Assembly: GCA_003344405.1 (NCBI GenBank)
Contig: NOWV01000326.1
Location: 1 to 47,623 of the forward strand
DNA length: 47,623 nucleotides
From: Trichoplax sp. H2
Lineage: Eukaryota; Placozoa; Uniplacotomia; Trichoplacea
Direction: 5' to 3'
Both the position numbers and the translations under genes were made by a program. Below the pieces are notes generated by a model. It did not search any database and had not been told where the DNA came from. It worked only from the letters and a program-made list of their open reading frames with translations. Shown piece by piece: positions 24,086 to 35,748 of the stretch (positions within the stretch are counted from its first letter, which is position 1; each line of letters starts with the position of its first letter).

Positions 24086-24249
24086 GTACTCCAGAAAAAG
24101 TCATCATAACGAACTAGGCGTTTACTGTACCAGCAGGCTGACTCTAGCATCCACCGGCTCGGCTCGGCTACACTCGCGTATTTTGATCAAGCAATCCTCC
24201 CACCCATTTCGATTTTTGCTTTGCCAGGTGGATAAGATAAAATCAATTT

Positions 24250-24269
24250 NNNNNNNNNNNNNNNNNNNN
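24250..24269. other. Assembly gap, 20 N
   Basis: Exactly 20 N with duplicated flanking sequence, as for the two gaps in the HNF4 intron. Confidence 0.95.
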
Positions 24270-24492
24270 TTTACTGCATTATTGAGTTATTTTATTTCTT
24301 TGAAATTTCTAATATAAACCATCAGTCATTGGTACGTGTTAACCGAACCTTTCTCAGGTCTACCCCTTGTCCACATTACTTTACAGTAGTACTAGTACTG
24401 TAGTATGAGACACTTTCGATGAGATGCGCTGAGAAAAGGAGACAGTAGTAGTACATGTACAGTACAGTGGTGTATTCAATTTTTAATGCTAA

Positions 24493-24525
24493 AGTACTGT
24501 ACACTAGTGTACAGTACTGTACGTC
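24493..24525. repeat. GTACTGTAC palindrome cluster
   Basis: Contains AGTACTGTACACTAGTGTACAGTACTGTACGT. The corresponding position in the first copy (about 23878-23892) has only a single shortened word. Confidence 0.65.
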
Positions 24526-25502
24526 CAGTAGAATCATATTTCGCTTTTAACATGGTTTGGAACTACTCAATAAATGATTAATTAATTAATTTATTTTATT
24601 ATTATTTTATTTTATTTACTTAGGCTATAACATGCATACTGTATACTACAGTATACAGTAGATAACAGTGCATAGAGGTAAAAGTTACCTCTATGAAGTT
24701 GACCAGTACTTCATAGGTAGAGCGAGCTTTCAACAGCTCTAGTTGGAATTTCAACATTGAGTGATGAGGATTTTTTCCAACCATGAAAGAATAGGCGGGG
24801 CTTGTTTAAGAGTTCTCCAGTAGGAGGAGCCATCGTTACAGTCAGCAAATCTGTAAAAATTATTATTTTATTTTTATTTTTTTTCAATGTCTGTACTGAG
24901 TCTGTGTATTCGTTAAAGACTAGAAAACTCGGCACAGTACAGTACTGTGCTGTAGCGAACTAGACTGAACGGTGGTAAAAGAGTGGTAAAACCAGTGAAA
25001 GGGCTTTGGCCATTGCCTACAGCATACAGGCCCTGCATGCAGATTGTACAGTATCAGCAACAGTATGTTGACAGGGCAGTAGTATACACCGACGGGATAA
25101 CAGTAATTCTACGTACAGTACAGTAATTTAACCCTTTCAGTGTACATTAACACTGTATTGGGTTAGAAGTGAGTTATGGACTGACTACTCGATGCACACC
25201 ATGGTAAAATTACTACCTTAGTCAGAAACAGCACTGTACTCTACTAGTTTAATTTCATTGGTACAGCATGGCGTGTGCTAGTTTGAATAATACTACAGCG
25301 AGTACAGTGAATACAGTCCATACAGTAGCATATCAAGTGAGTGCCTGACCGGCTGACTCTCTGTTGGAGCTCAGTAAAATGAAGCAAGAATTTCTTTTTA
25401 GCCATACGGAGTATGTCTAAGATATTTTAGCCGATAAATTTTAGCAAGAAAAATCAATGATTCCCTTTATCTTACAGTAAGAGTCATGATAATAAACTAG
25501 GC

Positions 25503-25735
25503 GTACTGTACACTACAGTACAGTACAGCACCAGCAGACCGAAGTAAGAAAAACCAGTGGTATACTGTACTGTACACTGTACAGTACAGTAGTACTGTAC
25601 CAGTCCTGAGAACCGAACCTTTCTCAGGCCTACAGTATACAGTACTGTACTGTACAGTACTTATCTTTGCAAAGTTTACTGTACAGTACAGTATTGTAGT
25701 GTACAGTGTACAGTACAGTTCTTTGTACTGTACTC
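25503..25735. repeat. Densest GTACTGTAC palindrome cluster
   Basis: More than ten overlapping GTACTGTAC, ACAGTAC and TACTGTAC words in ~230 bp. Within it, CCTGAGAA (25605-25612) and TTCTCAGG (25621-25628) form a perfect 8-bp inverted repeat around a GAACC motif. That motif also occurs near 23718-23740 and 24341-24363. Confidence 0.75.
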
Positions 25736-26101
25736 CAGAAAAAGTCATCATAACGAACTACTGTAGGCGTTTACTGCACCAGCAGGCTGACTCTAGCATC
25801 CACCGGCTCGGCTCGGCTACACTCGCGTATTTTGATCAAGCAATCCTCCCACCCATTTCGATTCTTGCTTTGCCAGGTGGATAAGATAAAATCAATTTTT
25901 CATTGGTAATAGTATAAATTTGTCAAGCCTATGCATTTCTATTGACCATTATTTTATCTTTATTGCATATTCTTGTATAGCTTTACAAACTGGAGAGACT
26001 GTGCAAGGGTAGCCTATTACACAGATTGTAAACATACTATACGCATTTGCAATATTTCGCATATATACAGTATATAAACAACGGCAGCCATCTCTCTTTA
26101 A

Positions 26102-29100
26102 ATGGGTAACCAGCAATCGGATAGTGGTGATGGTGGTGACGAATTGCAAAGTGAAGATTATAGTCGCTTGATTTTGAGTCTAATTCGAAGGTTTGATGAT
26201 CATAGAGCTAGCACTAATCAGGAAATAGTTTACTCCGCTACTTCATATTTAAATATTGATCAGTCCATAACTTTGAATACTGATCGCAACTTCTTCTTCC
26301 ATAAAATGCTCATCTGTTCCTATTTCCATTTTTATTCTTGGATAAAAAGCGGACAAGTTCAACTCGTACGTTCAGGCGATGGTATTAATTTCGATTATAT
26401 AGATGAATCGGAGAGTGACGAAGAAGAAGGAAAAGGTAAGAGAGTAATTTCATTTCATTCATGGTTGATGAAGATTACATCTCTGTTCTTTTTGCCACCG
26501 TGCTTACACCAATCTTAGTTCAGTGACACACTGTACTCGTGGACGTCGCATTATATCATTCGTTAATTAATGTGCTGATACTTAGATGCAATAATGCTAG
26601 CGCTGGTTATCCGATTAATATATATGGAGTATATTACTGTACCTTATAGTACTGTATAGTAGCATTTATGAGGTATCATACTAAAACAATATATTGTATA
26701 CTGCCTGGACAAAAATACCCTCGCAGCAGTAACTTTACAAAACCAACGAGTTTAAATTAATCATAAGTAATAGTTGAAAACTTACGATGCTGTAAATATC
26801 GAGTTTACCCTGGTAGCAATACGTGTATACGCAACCATGATGAATATGATGATGAATTAATTAATGTAATTACTACGATTTACTACAGAGTTCAATGAAG
26901 TAAGCTCTTTTAAGATAAAGCAGGTGCTGCTGCATACGTATACAGTATTTTTACTATTCTGTACCCTAGAGATCTTGTATTGCCATCAGTTTGTGCTTGA
27001 TAGAGTCATAAAATTACTCGGTTAAGTACGTTAACCTAAAATGAGGAATGAGGTATTTGACATTGCCCACGCATTATAATACTACTGTGATTGTAATATT
27101 CTTAGGTCGATTCTGAATTCACAAAATTGAAAAAGTTATGCTTAGAAAATTCTAAGATTGACTTTTTATAACGTTGTGCATTCAGAGCCGGCTTACTGTA
27201 GCGCCATATTCTGTATTACGAGTACTGTTGTTATAATGCATTACATATTACTCATTGAAAAAATGAAGTTTATATTTAGTGCTCTAAGAAACAAATCTGA
27301 TACATTAGTTGTATGCATCTATTCTATGCTTAAAGTATGAAATAAAGTTGTAATGGAAAGACTTTACTTGATTCGTGAATGTCTCCTAAAAAATATCCTG
27401 ATTTCATGTTGATGTACGCAATATATTAGAGCAACACTATCTTGCTATATATTGTACAGTACATTAATTTCATGATAAACTCTGGTTGATTGACGCCTGG
27501 TAAAAGCATGCATTTAAGATCCATTATGAGCATTCTAATATTGATATTTTATTATGATACTTATAATAGAAGAAATGAATAATACCGAAGTAGGAAATAA
27601 AAAAATGGATGTATGCTCATTAAAATTACCTAATTCTAGAATATTGCATTATTGAACAAGTGGGATGGCCTGACTAATGTTTCTTATCGAATATCTGTAT
27701 TTGTTAAAAATTAAATTCATTAGATTAATGATTTGGAACAACATGTCAAATTGGCTAGCGGACAAATTTTACCGCTGCCTAATAGCATATCACCGATTAT
27801 ACAACAGGTAAATTGGCTCGAGAATTTGGCTTTGGTTTCCTAACCTTATCAACAAATACTTTGAACACATTTCTAATACTTTTAGTCCTGAATGTACTAC
27901 AGAATGTCAATTGTTTTTATAATTTTGTTTCTAACTTGAATAATACTTCACATAGAGACAACAAGGTCTTCGAACGACTCAGGGCTTTAAAGCCCGTGTA
28001 TTATCTAGGTAATTAGGATACAGAGCTAATTCCAGCCTGAGAATTATCAAGGACTCGTAAATTGTTATTTAAGATAAATGTTATTTGTTTTTATTTGTAC
28101 GTGTGTGATCGAATTTTCCTTATGATACAGAAATTCCCATTCTAAGTCTTGACAAGTTTATTCATACATTTTATTTTATTTTACGTTATTAATGACTATG
28201 TAAATTTTGTTATGCTATATTATTAGGTATTTACCGAATAACCACTCCGTCCTTCAAAGATTTAGGGGTAAAGCCTTCTGTGGTCAATTCTCATCCACCG
28301 GAGAGATTTTTATGTCAGCTTGTCAAGGTAATTAAACATTACCGGTCCTGCTCAGTCAATCGTATCTAGGTAGCATCCAGAGGTTGCGTCGTACATGCTT
28401 GATAGTCACAATTATTTAATAGTAATGCTATCACTGTAACGACTTTCATAAGGACCAAATGCACTATGTTATTGCAACCCTATTGTGTATGTCCACAACT
28501 TTTAATTAAAGTGTATCGATGGTGTACTTTTAGATTGTATAATTCGTTTATATGATGTAACTGATGGCAAATTTAGTCTATTTAAATCCATTGGTGCTCG
28601 CGATGTTGGATGGAGTATCATTGATACAGACTTTAGGTAAGCGTGCACTGTAAATTTAAACTTGAAAATTTGAAAAACATTTTTTAAGATATGATTCCTT
28701 TATACTTTGCTTTTCTGTAGCCCTGATCAACGTCATGTAATATATTCCAGTTGGTGTGATTGTCGTAAGCTAAATAAGATGTTTTTTTGTTTTATGATTC
28801 AATTGTGCAGTATTCTATTTGCGATATGACGTACTACTTTCAATATTGTAGTCCATCTTTGCAGCATTAGAAAAGAAAACGACTTGCATTTGGAGCTAGA
28901 TATGAGGTTACAGCAATACCAATATATTACTTAACTCATAACTAGTCCTTTTTAAATTTAACCTTTTAACGCTGTTTGTAAATTATTAATAGACCAACCT
29001 TTGGACAGAGTTTCTGTGCCTTTTCGATCAAATTTTCTCATGATAGTACTGAAATATTAGCTGGGTACTTTGTGAATGGATATAAATTAGAAACTGCAGT

Positions 29101-30653
29101 TTATCTCTGCGCATCATCAGAAATACTTATGGCCTTTATATCTTTATTTTTTTCAAATCTAATATTAGCTCTAATTGTGGTTATCTTTATATTTTCGATA
29201 TGAACGAACATCAACGAACACTAGAGGTTTATAATTCTTAATTTAATCGCATTAATGAAGTATCTTCTTTATAGTTAGTATATCCCTAATTTTTGTAGAT
29301 TCAAAGTCATGAGGACGATGTAAATGCAGTAAAATTTGCAGATGCGTCCTCTCAAATATTCTTCTCTGGTGGAGATGATGCAATTGTCAAGGTACGGCTT
29401 ACTTTGCGTTCGTACAGCAGTTTAGTTTTTCTAGCTAAATCACTGGCTCAATACAAGTAATTGCTATCGAACGGTATAATACGTTATTAGGTTTGGGATA
29501 GACGCACTTTAAGTGAATCCAATCCAGTTCCCGTTGGCGCTTTCGGGGGACATACCGATGGTATAACTTACATCGATTCGAAGGTAAATAATTATTCCAC
29601 ATTTCATAACTGATGATCTCATTACTGTATTGCGTTTAGAACTTTTATTTCGTGCTTAAACTAAAAAGTGTAACAAATACATTAAGTTCTAATTATTATT
29701 GGACAACCGAAATAATCTTATTCTAGAACGATGGAAGATATTTAATAAGTAATAGCAAGGATCAGTGCATAAAACTTTGGGATATGAGATATTTTTCTGG
29801 TCGTGAAGGTGTTGAGGTATGAATGCAAATGTGCTTGCTATTCATAAAATGCAATACACTCGAGGGTTATAGTGTTATAAATATTGCTTGGCACATAATT
29901 CAGGAATCGCGACGAGCCGCTGCGCGTCAAGGCTGGGACTATCGGTGGCAAAGCGCCCCACGCAGACGTAAAAATTCAATTTCAGTTTTAACAATTATCT
30001 TAATTTGATGGTTGAACAAAATGCTATTCATATATAGGACGAAAAAGAAAGCATAAACATGATGCCTCACTCATGACCTACCAAGGACATGGCGTAGCTA
30101 ATACCTTAATCCGCAGCTTTTTTTCACCTATGCATTCGACAGGACAAGTTTGTACAGCTACAGTGATAACGATTTATTTTATAACGTAATCGATAATTCT
30201 TGTTTCCATTATCAGGCATATATATATACTGGTAGCTGCACAGGATCTGTTGTAGGTGGGTAGGAGACATATTTATTTTTCTGAAGTTTTTGCTATGGAT
30301 AGTACTGGAATAAAATTTTAATAAGGGATTTCTTTAACCCCAGTTTATGATGTTCTTACTGGTGAAATTCTCGAAAATATTGACGGACATATATCCTTTC
30401 AAAAAATGCTTCGTTGATTTTCCTTCAATTTTACGGATAATTTTCAAATTTAATTTTTTAAAATTGACCTTTACTTATCGTACAGTGGTTGTGTGCGAGA
30501 TGTTTCGTGGCATCCGTTTGATAATAAAATTATTACTTCATCTGTAAGTTATTTGTTTTACGTTCGCATAATAGCTAGAAATATTCTAACTTAGCTTGTT
30601 ATTATTGATAGTGGGATTGTACGCTCGGATGTTGCGAATATCAGGGAGCGTGA
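26102..30653 (+). CDS. DCAF11: DDB1- and CUL4-associated factor 11 (WD-repeat)
   Basis: Substrate-receptor subunit of the CUL4-DDB1 ubiquitin ligase. I join 20 exons into 464 aa: 26102-26190, 26350-26435, 26889-26899, 27724-27807, 27956-28008, 28227-28327, 28534-28636, 28721-28764, 28852-28906, 28993-29064, 29169-29226, 29299-29391, 29491-29583, 29727-29816, 29904-29967, 30038-30147, 30216-30255, 30344-30390, 30484-30543, 30612-30653. Family landmarks are SGQVQLVRSGDG, an acidic stretch, EFNEINDLEQHVKLASGQ, KSIGARDVGWSI, IQSHEDDVNAVKFAD, FFSGGDDAIVKVWDRRT, SNSKDQCIKLWDMRYFSGREG, GWDYRWQSAP, LMTYQGHGV and CVRDVSWHPFDNKIITSSWD. The two WDxR motifs are DDB1-binding DWD boxes. Exon 3 is an 11-nt microexon, and the intron after exon 18 is of AT-AC type. 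The last exon is short and ends TLGCCEYQGA, so the final blade lacks the usual LW. Human DCAF11 is longer (about 546 aa), mainly in its N-terminal half and C-terminal tail. Confidence 0.96.
26889..26899 (+). other. DCAF11: 11-nt microexon of DCAF11
   Basis: CTACAG acceptor, AGTTCAATGAA, then GTAAGC donor. With the one base carried from exon 2 it reads GAG TTC AAT GAA, that is EFNE at residues 59-62, the same motif vertebrate DCAF11 has just before its IKTQVEL segment. Skipping it would shift the frame and hit TAA at once in the next exon, so it is needed for any continuous product. Confidence 0.85.
30391..30483 (+). other. DCAF11: AT-AC, U12-type (minor spliceosome) intron in DCAF11
   Basis: The 93-nt intron starts ATATCCTTTC, the canonical U12 AT-AC 5' splice site. 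It ends TCGTAC. A branch-site-like CCTTTAC has its adenosine at 30473, 11 nt before the exon, within the usual U12 range. Removing it joins ...ENIDGH to SGCVRDVSWHPFD in phase 0, which aligns without gap to vertebrate DCAF11 (...NHKACVRDVSWHP). No GT donor near 30390 gives an equally good join. Confidence 0.85.
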
Positions 30654-30696
30654 AGAACTGCTATGTCTAAGGATCTTATTGGCTCGATATGAAAAT

Positions 30697-30702
30697 AATA
30701 AA
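30697..30702 (+). terminator. DCAF11: Polyadenylation signal AATAAA of DCAF11
   Basis: AATAAA lies 44 nt after the DCAF11 stop codon, the only strong hexamer close behind it. It implies a short 3' UTR. Confidence 0.5.
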
Positions 30703-33135
30703 GCGAGATGCTTTAGGAATTAGCAAATCTTAGTTTATAGAATATTCTAATTTTCGTTATATCTAGTGCAATAAGAATATAAAGAATACAATTGCATATG
30801 ATAATTAAATTTTACTTGTACACGTAAATTTTCATATCATTTCAGAATTTATCGCTGGCTATAGATTTATCAACACCTTGTACTGTATAGGTATGTAGAT
30901 GAAGATGGCACAATACAACTGCTCTACATGAACCATTAAGATCGTAACCTTTAAATATTAGCTGATTACATTATATTGTATTTGTACTACCAAAATAAGC
31001 AATTTGTCTACACTTCTATTTTCGTAAGATAGAATCTATACATTGACCTGTTTGTATTGTATAAATTCTTGCGGTACTGTTATCAATATAAATATTTGAT
31101 TCTTGATGCACTGCAAATAATATGTCTTATTGTAACCGTTTTCAGCTGGTTGAGACTGTATCCATCATCAATTAGGTTTTTAGTTGTAACTGTGTTGTGT
31201 ATTATTTATCAGATTCTTTACATCATATGATAGAAGCACAACATAATTACTGTATAAATGTATTCTTATATATATATTGATATAGTGCTACCGCCAGATA
31301 CGTGGACTGCTTTATTTAGATTTAGCAGTATAGCAGAGATACTGTGATAGCAAATTACTCACAAACGCATAAGTCTAACTAGATATTAGTATTGTATCTT
31401 ATCCGTATATTGTACTTAGTTTGAATAAATGGTATAATTTCCAACTTTGATTGATTAATTTGAATAAAAATTCAGACATATGTTTGCATTTGCTATAATA
31501 TAAGAATTAGCATAAAATAAAGATAACAATCGGCGTCTTGCAAATTTCAAGAATCCTGCCTACATCTGATGTTAATTTTATTATAGTTGGGCTTGCAGTA
31601 TTATAGTATGGTCTAGATGCTTATAAATATCAAAATTATGGATCAAAAGGTTTATAAGAGAGCATATGATATGGCATTAATCCAGAATTGGTCAATTACA
31701 GGCAGTGAGATTCTAAGCCGTGTGTACTAAGAAACATTAAATAGTCCTAAGTACCGTACAGCTATATATTCGCTTTGGTAAATGTAAGATTTAGCCTGTC
31801 TATATGTGTATATGATATATATGTTATGTTATATATACACGTAGTGTTGTGTTTAATCTGTCTCTACATATATGCATATAGATTTATGTTTAGTCTGTCT
31901 ATATATTTATATGAAATGTACATTTTATATTAAGTGATGTTCTAGATCTTAATTTGGTCTACCTAGTATCTGTTTACCGTAGTTATTATATACTGTAAGG
32001 GTTGGAACCAGCAATGCTTTTTGGGTAACTACAGAATGTATTTAAGGAGCATAACAAAGTTAATAAATTAGTCTGATTAACTAACTCTATCTATGAGTCT
32101 TATCACTGCGGTATACAACAGTAAAACTGAAATAGATCTCAGTTGTAGAAAACAAACCTGCGCTAAATTTTATATATATATATTCATAGGTATTTCGCTT
32201 GCATATGTTATAATTTTTAATCGAATTGCAATAGCAACTATAGATTTCAAGCTAAATATCTGAGAAACGGGCAGTTTAACAGATAATTATATCCATTACA
32301 GTTTGCAGGTATATCTAATTTTAGCGATTAGCGATTATCACCAAAACATCAGTGTCTATTGGAGTGCCTATTGCATATGACTAAAAGTGTTACACTGTGC
32401 AGACGATCGGATAGAAGGATCTTTGTCTATAAATACTGTTGTTATGACAACCGCATCTACAGCGCAGTAAATCAAGAACTAGTCTTGAATTATGTTGTGT
32501 TATACTCTACTGTATGATACAGAACTTTGTCAAGCATGGATTATACTAGCAGATGAAATAAATAACGTCTGGCACATTAGCCACGATCAAACTTGAGCTA
32601 CAGAATATAGAACTTGATATATCATGTAGCAAATTACTATGCGACGGTGAACAAATTTCATACTTAAAGGTACTGAAAGCATCAACTTATAACCTGGTTT
32701 CTACTAATACGGTATCTTTAGAAATTGGAGTATGTGGATGAAATTAGTTTAAACTAATAAAATATCTTACGCGAAGTGTACTTAAAACTGCTGGAAATAT
32801 TTCAAGCGTAGCAACCTACTAAGAAAGTAAAGTACTGCATATAGAAAGCGATGCATTTTACTGTAAGAAAGTTTTTATTTTGAAATCCAATTGCAGAGAA
32901 TCTACAGTACTGGAGTCTTTAAACTAATTAAGTAATAGCACGGTACATTAATTGTTTTATTATCGTACACTAAACACCAGTAGTCACTAATTGAATTTTT
33001 TACCACTTACAAGTGCCTTCAAAAGTTTTTAAAACTTAATTTTGAGTCATCTTGGATTCTATCCAAGTATAAGAAATATCACCATCATTAATATCATCGA
33101 TTACAGTAAATAAGCAAGTATAAATCAGTAGGACG
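30703..33135. other. Intergenic region, no gene seen
   Basis: Very AT-rich DNA between two plus-strand genes. Around 31790-31915 there are three diverged copies of a TTTAGTCTGTCTATATAT-like unit followed by TA-rich sequence. No open frame of interest was found on either strand. The right end should contain the promoter of the C2orf81 homolog. Confidence 0.6.
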
Positions 33136-35748
33136 ATGAGCAAACGATCGGATAAGCAATCTAAAACACCAACCGTAGCACAAAGTGCTGCACAACCAGC
33201 AAATGATATCATCCACGGCAGATTTACTGAAGTCGATTGGTAAGTAATCAGATAACTTTAAATAAGTTTGCTTGAATAAAATAATCTGTGTCTGAGCCTA
33301 TGATGAAAATACAGTATAATTATAGTAAATGTACTATACTCGTGCATTATAATCAGTTCATAAGTATAACAACATTTCAAAATGGATAATATTGATCGCA
33401 TTGCGCCGCATGCAGGCTAATCTTAAATTTATTTACCTTTTTACAGGAATAATCTCATAGAACTAGAGTCAGGCACAGAATTCGCCTTAGATATTGTAGA
33501 TGAAATAATTGATGGCGCTTTAAGTATAATTTATGAAAATTACTTACAAAAACAAGTAGTACCTTACGTTATGGACAATGTTAAAGCCGAAATTATGGAT
33601 GTAGTCCAGGTAAGACAGTCTCTACAGATTTACGTTATTTTAAGGAAATTAACTTAAAGTGTAAGTTAACGAACTTTTTGGGCTATTGCTATATAGTGTC
33701 AGTTTTTAGCGCGAGATGATGGAGAAGACAGGCCTGAATTTGATCGGAGTTGGTTGGAAGATGAAGGTAACTTAAATAAGTCTAAATTTAACATACAAGT
33801 ACAATAACAAGAAGAAAGTACAGTGAATGTGTACTTAAATTATTTGCATAAAAATATCAATACAAAATAAGATGGTACCTTCCTTAGCTAATTTTTCAAT
33901 GTAAATTTCTTTTACGAATAGAACCTCTTGCTAGTACCGTAGATTCGTGGGCTCAGGGCTCAGTACCTTCGAAACAACCAATTATCGAAAGTCCTATACC
34001 AACGGAAGTTGGAACAAGTGCAACTGAAGTTACGGATACTGAGAGGTTTGCTGTGAGCCTGTAATAACTGAACTCGATCAGTCTCTCGTTAGCTCAGTAC
34101 AAGTATATCTTTTACTGTATAGTATCGAAGTGTTGTCTACGGTTACACCACATGAAGAAGTGGAAAGTGTAGTTGTTAAGGAAGATATTGAAGTAAAAAA
34201 GATTAAAGTAAAACCTGAAAAAGTAAGAAATTACAATATTACGTTACAGAGTAAACTAATAAATCTTTCTATTAATTGATTAATTTTGACTTTGACAATT
34301 TGATTTTAAGCCAAAAGAGAAAAAAAAGTTAAAAGTTAGACGATATCGTGGCAAAGTGCCTACTTGGAAGACTATAGAACCAAAACCTGGCGTCGATCTT
34401 CTAGAAGGCGACGACGATAGTGACATTAACACTAAACGAAGCGGCACATTTGAGCCAAGACCAGCAATTTTAAAGGTTTGCCGTTTAAAGGCGCATTCGA
34501 AATACACGTAGAGTAGATAATTTGAACAACTGCTGCTATACATTGCTCTTAAATTTAGTATCAGTTCTGATTGATTTCTTAATTTTTCTAAAGTTATTGG
34601 TAATGTAATATTATAGCATGTTGATTGCATTTACTCCAGAAAGAAAATATTAGCGACATTTCATATCCATTAATATCCAACGTCTTCACCATTAATAGGT
34701 ACAACAAGGCCGGCCGCCTGGTATGAAGGACGTGACTTACGATGAAAAAGGGAATGTAATCCATGTTGTTAAATTAACTGTTGATACTTTGCCTACTCAT
34801 AGGTAAGTCATCGTCATATTAAATATTCTGGATAATTCTACTTTTCGGCATTAGCCAATTACCTCATCGTTATTCAAGTAATACTGGCATTATCACACAA
34901 TTCTACTTTCGGCATTAGTCAATTGCTTCATCGTTATTCAAGTAATGCTGGCATTATATCACTTTATAACCTTTATTTCGTGTTAATTATACTTCAGAAT
35001 TGGACCAAAATATAAGATTATCGATCCAAGCCATGAAATTGAAGCAGCGGCTCGTATGAAAGCATTAAGAATGGGAAAAGTTGGTAATGTAAGAAAAGAG
35101 GCTCATCAAATCAAGCAGTTAGCACGCACTGGAGCTGTCACTTCTAAATTAGCTGTCGATAGCATCGTTCATGCGAGAGTCGCTAAAGAAAAAGCACTAG
35201 AACTTGAAAAAGACAGGGAACGTACTTCTTCACCGATAGATCCGGATAAATTAGCCTTACAGTCTTCGGAAAAAATGCAAAATATAACAGCTCTGCCATT
35301 ATCACTGGTTAGTACTGTACTGCACTAACAGTTCTCGCACAATACTTTAAGAGCCAATTCTTAATTTGTATTTGCTATTGCCGCAGGTCGATACTATGGA
35401 ACTATCACCAGGAGTAGTAATAAAAGATGGAGATCGTATTAAAAGAGGACTTCGGCAGGTAAAATTTCAGTATAGCATTAGTAAGATATTAAGTAAATGG
35501 GCAACGATCTATTGTAATAGGAACATAATATTTAAAAGTTGTAATGCAGCAGTAACAGTTTCTGATTGTTTCCTTCATATTAGACTCATCGTAAAACAAA
35601 TATGTCAGCTACCTCGCAGCATTCTATCAAGAACAAGGTGGATTTTAAGAATGATTATATTATCAGAACAACACCAGTGATTAAGCCGTTAAGCTCAACG
35701 CCACCGTTAACCCCGATTAATGCTACATCAACTTATCAAGATAACTGA
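33136..35748 (+). CDS. C2orf81: C2orf81 homolog (DUF4639), cilium-associated candidate
   Basis: I join ten exons into 458 aa: 33136-33239, 33447-33609, 33697-33766, 33922-34045, 34123-34222, 34311-34475, 34699-34802, 34998-35307, 35387-35458, 35584-35748. All phases close. The conserved N-terminal block is clear: IIHGRFTEVDWNNLIELESG, DIVDEIIDGALSIIYENYLQKQVVPYVM, CQFLARDDGE and, most diagnostic, EPLASTVDSWAQGSVP, which I recognise from vertebrate C2orf81. Towards the C-terminus the block MELSPGVVIKDGDRIKRG corresponds to a second conserved patch of the family. The middle is basic and Lys-rich (KEKKKLKVRRYRGKVPTWK) with a likely coiled coil around HARVAKEKALELEKDRER. No enzymatic motif is present. 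The molecular function is not established. The family's animal-wide distribution suggests a ciliary role, but that is inference. Confidence 0.87.
34834..34958 (+). repeat. Tandem duplication (~65-bp unit) in a C2orf81 intron
   Basis: Two copies of AATTCTACTTTTCGGCATTAG...TCATCGTTATTCAAGTAAT.CTGGCATTAT, starting at 34834 and 34899. They differ by a few substitutions and one indel. The whole pair is intronic. Confidence 0.85.

Larger units (their letters stand above)
23645..24249. repeat. Near-duplicate of 24270-25899 with ~1 kb missing
   Basis: The left part (about 23645-24012) matches 24270-24640. The right part (about 24015-24249) matches about 25643-25899. The junction falls in a GTACTGTAC run. 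It looks like the second haplotype of the same locus carrying a deletion, placed in tandem across a 20-N gap. Confidence 0.7.
21678..26101. other. Intergenic region between HNF4 and DCAF11, repeat-rich
   Basis: Begins with AT-rich sequence likely to include the HNF4 3' UTR. It then passes into repeat-dense DNA (about 23490-25900) with GTACTGTAC clusters, a 20-N gap and a near-duplicate block. Short open frames within it (for example 25497-25751) consist of repeat translated as TVQYCTVY-like strings and are not annotated. The last ~200 bp should hold the DCAF11 promoter. Confidence 0.6.

Noticed and set aside
24711-24935. 74-codon minus-strand open frame between repeat clusters
   Set aside because: No recognisable motif or splice partner was found, and the interval appears to be deletable in the other haplotype copy.
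25497-25751. 84-codon minus-strand open frame
   Set aside because: It is built from the palindromic repeat (TVQYSTVYC strings). Palindromes keep all frames similar and rarely contain stops, so the frame is not evidence of a gene.
27103-27170. Possible DCAF11 exon after a CTTAG acceptor (VDSEFTKLKKL...)
   Set aside because: It needs phase 0 input, hits a stop when joined in the phase left by exon 2, and does not resemble the family. The 11-nt microexon fits phase and sequence.
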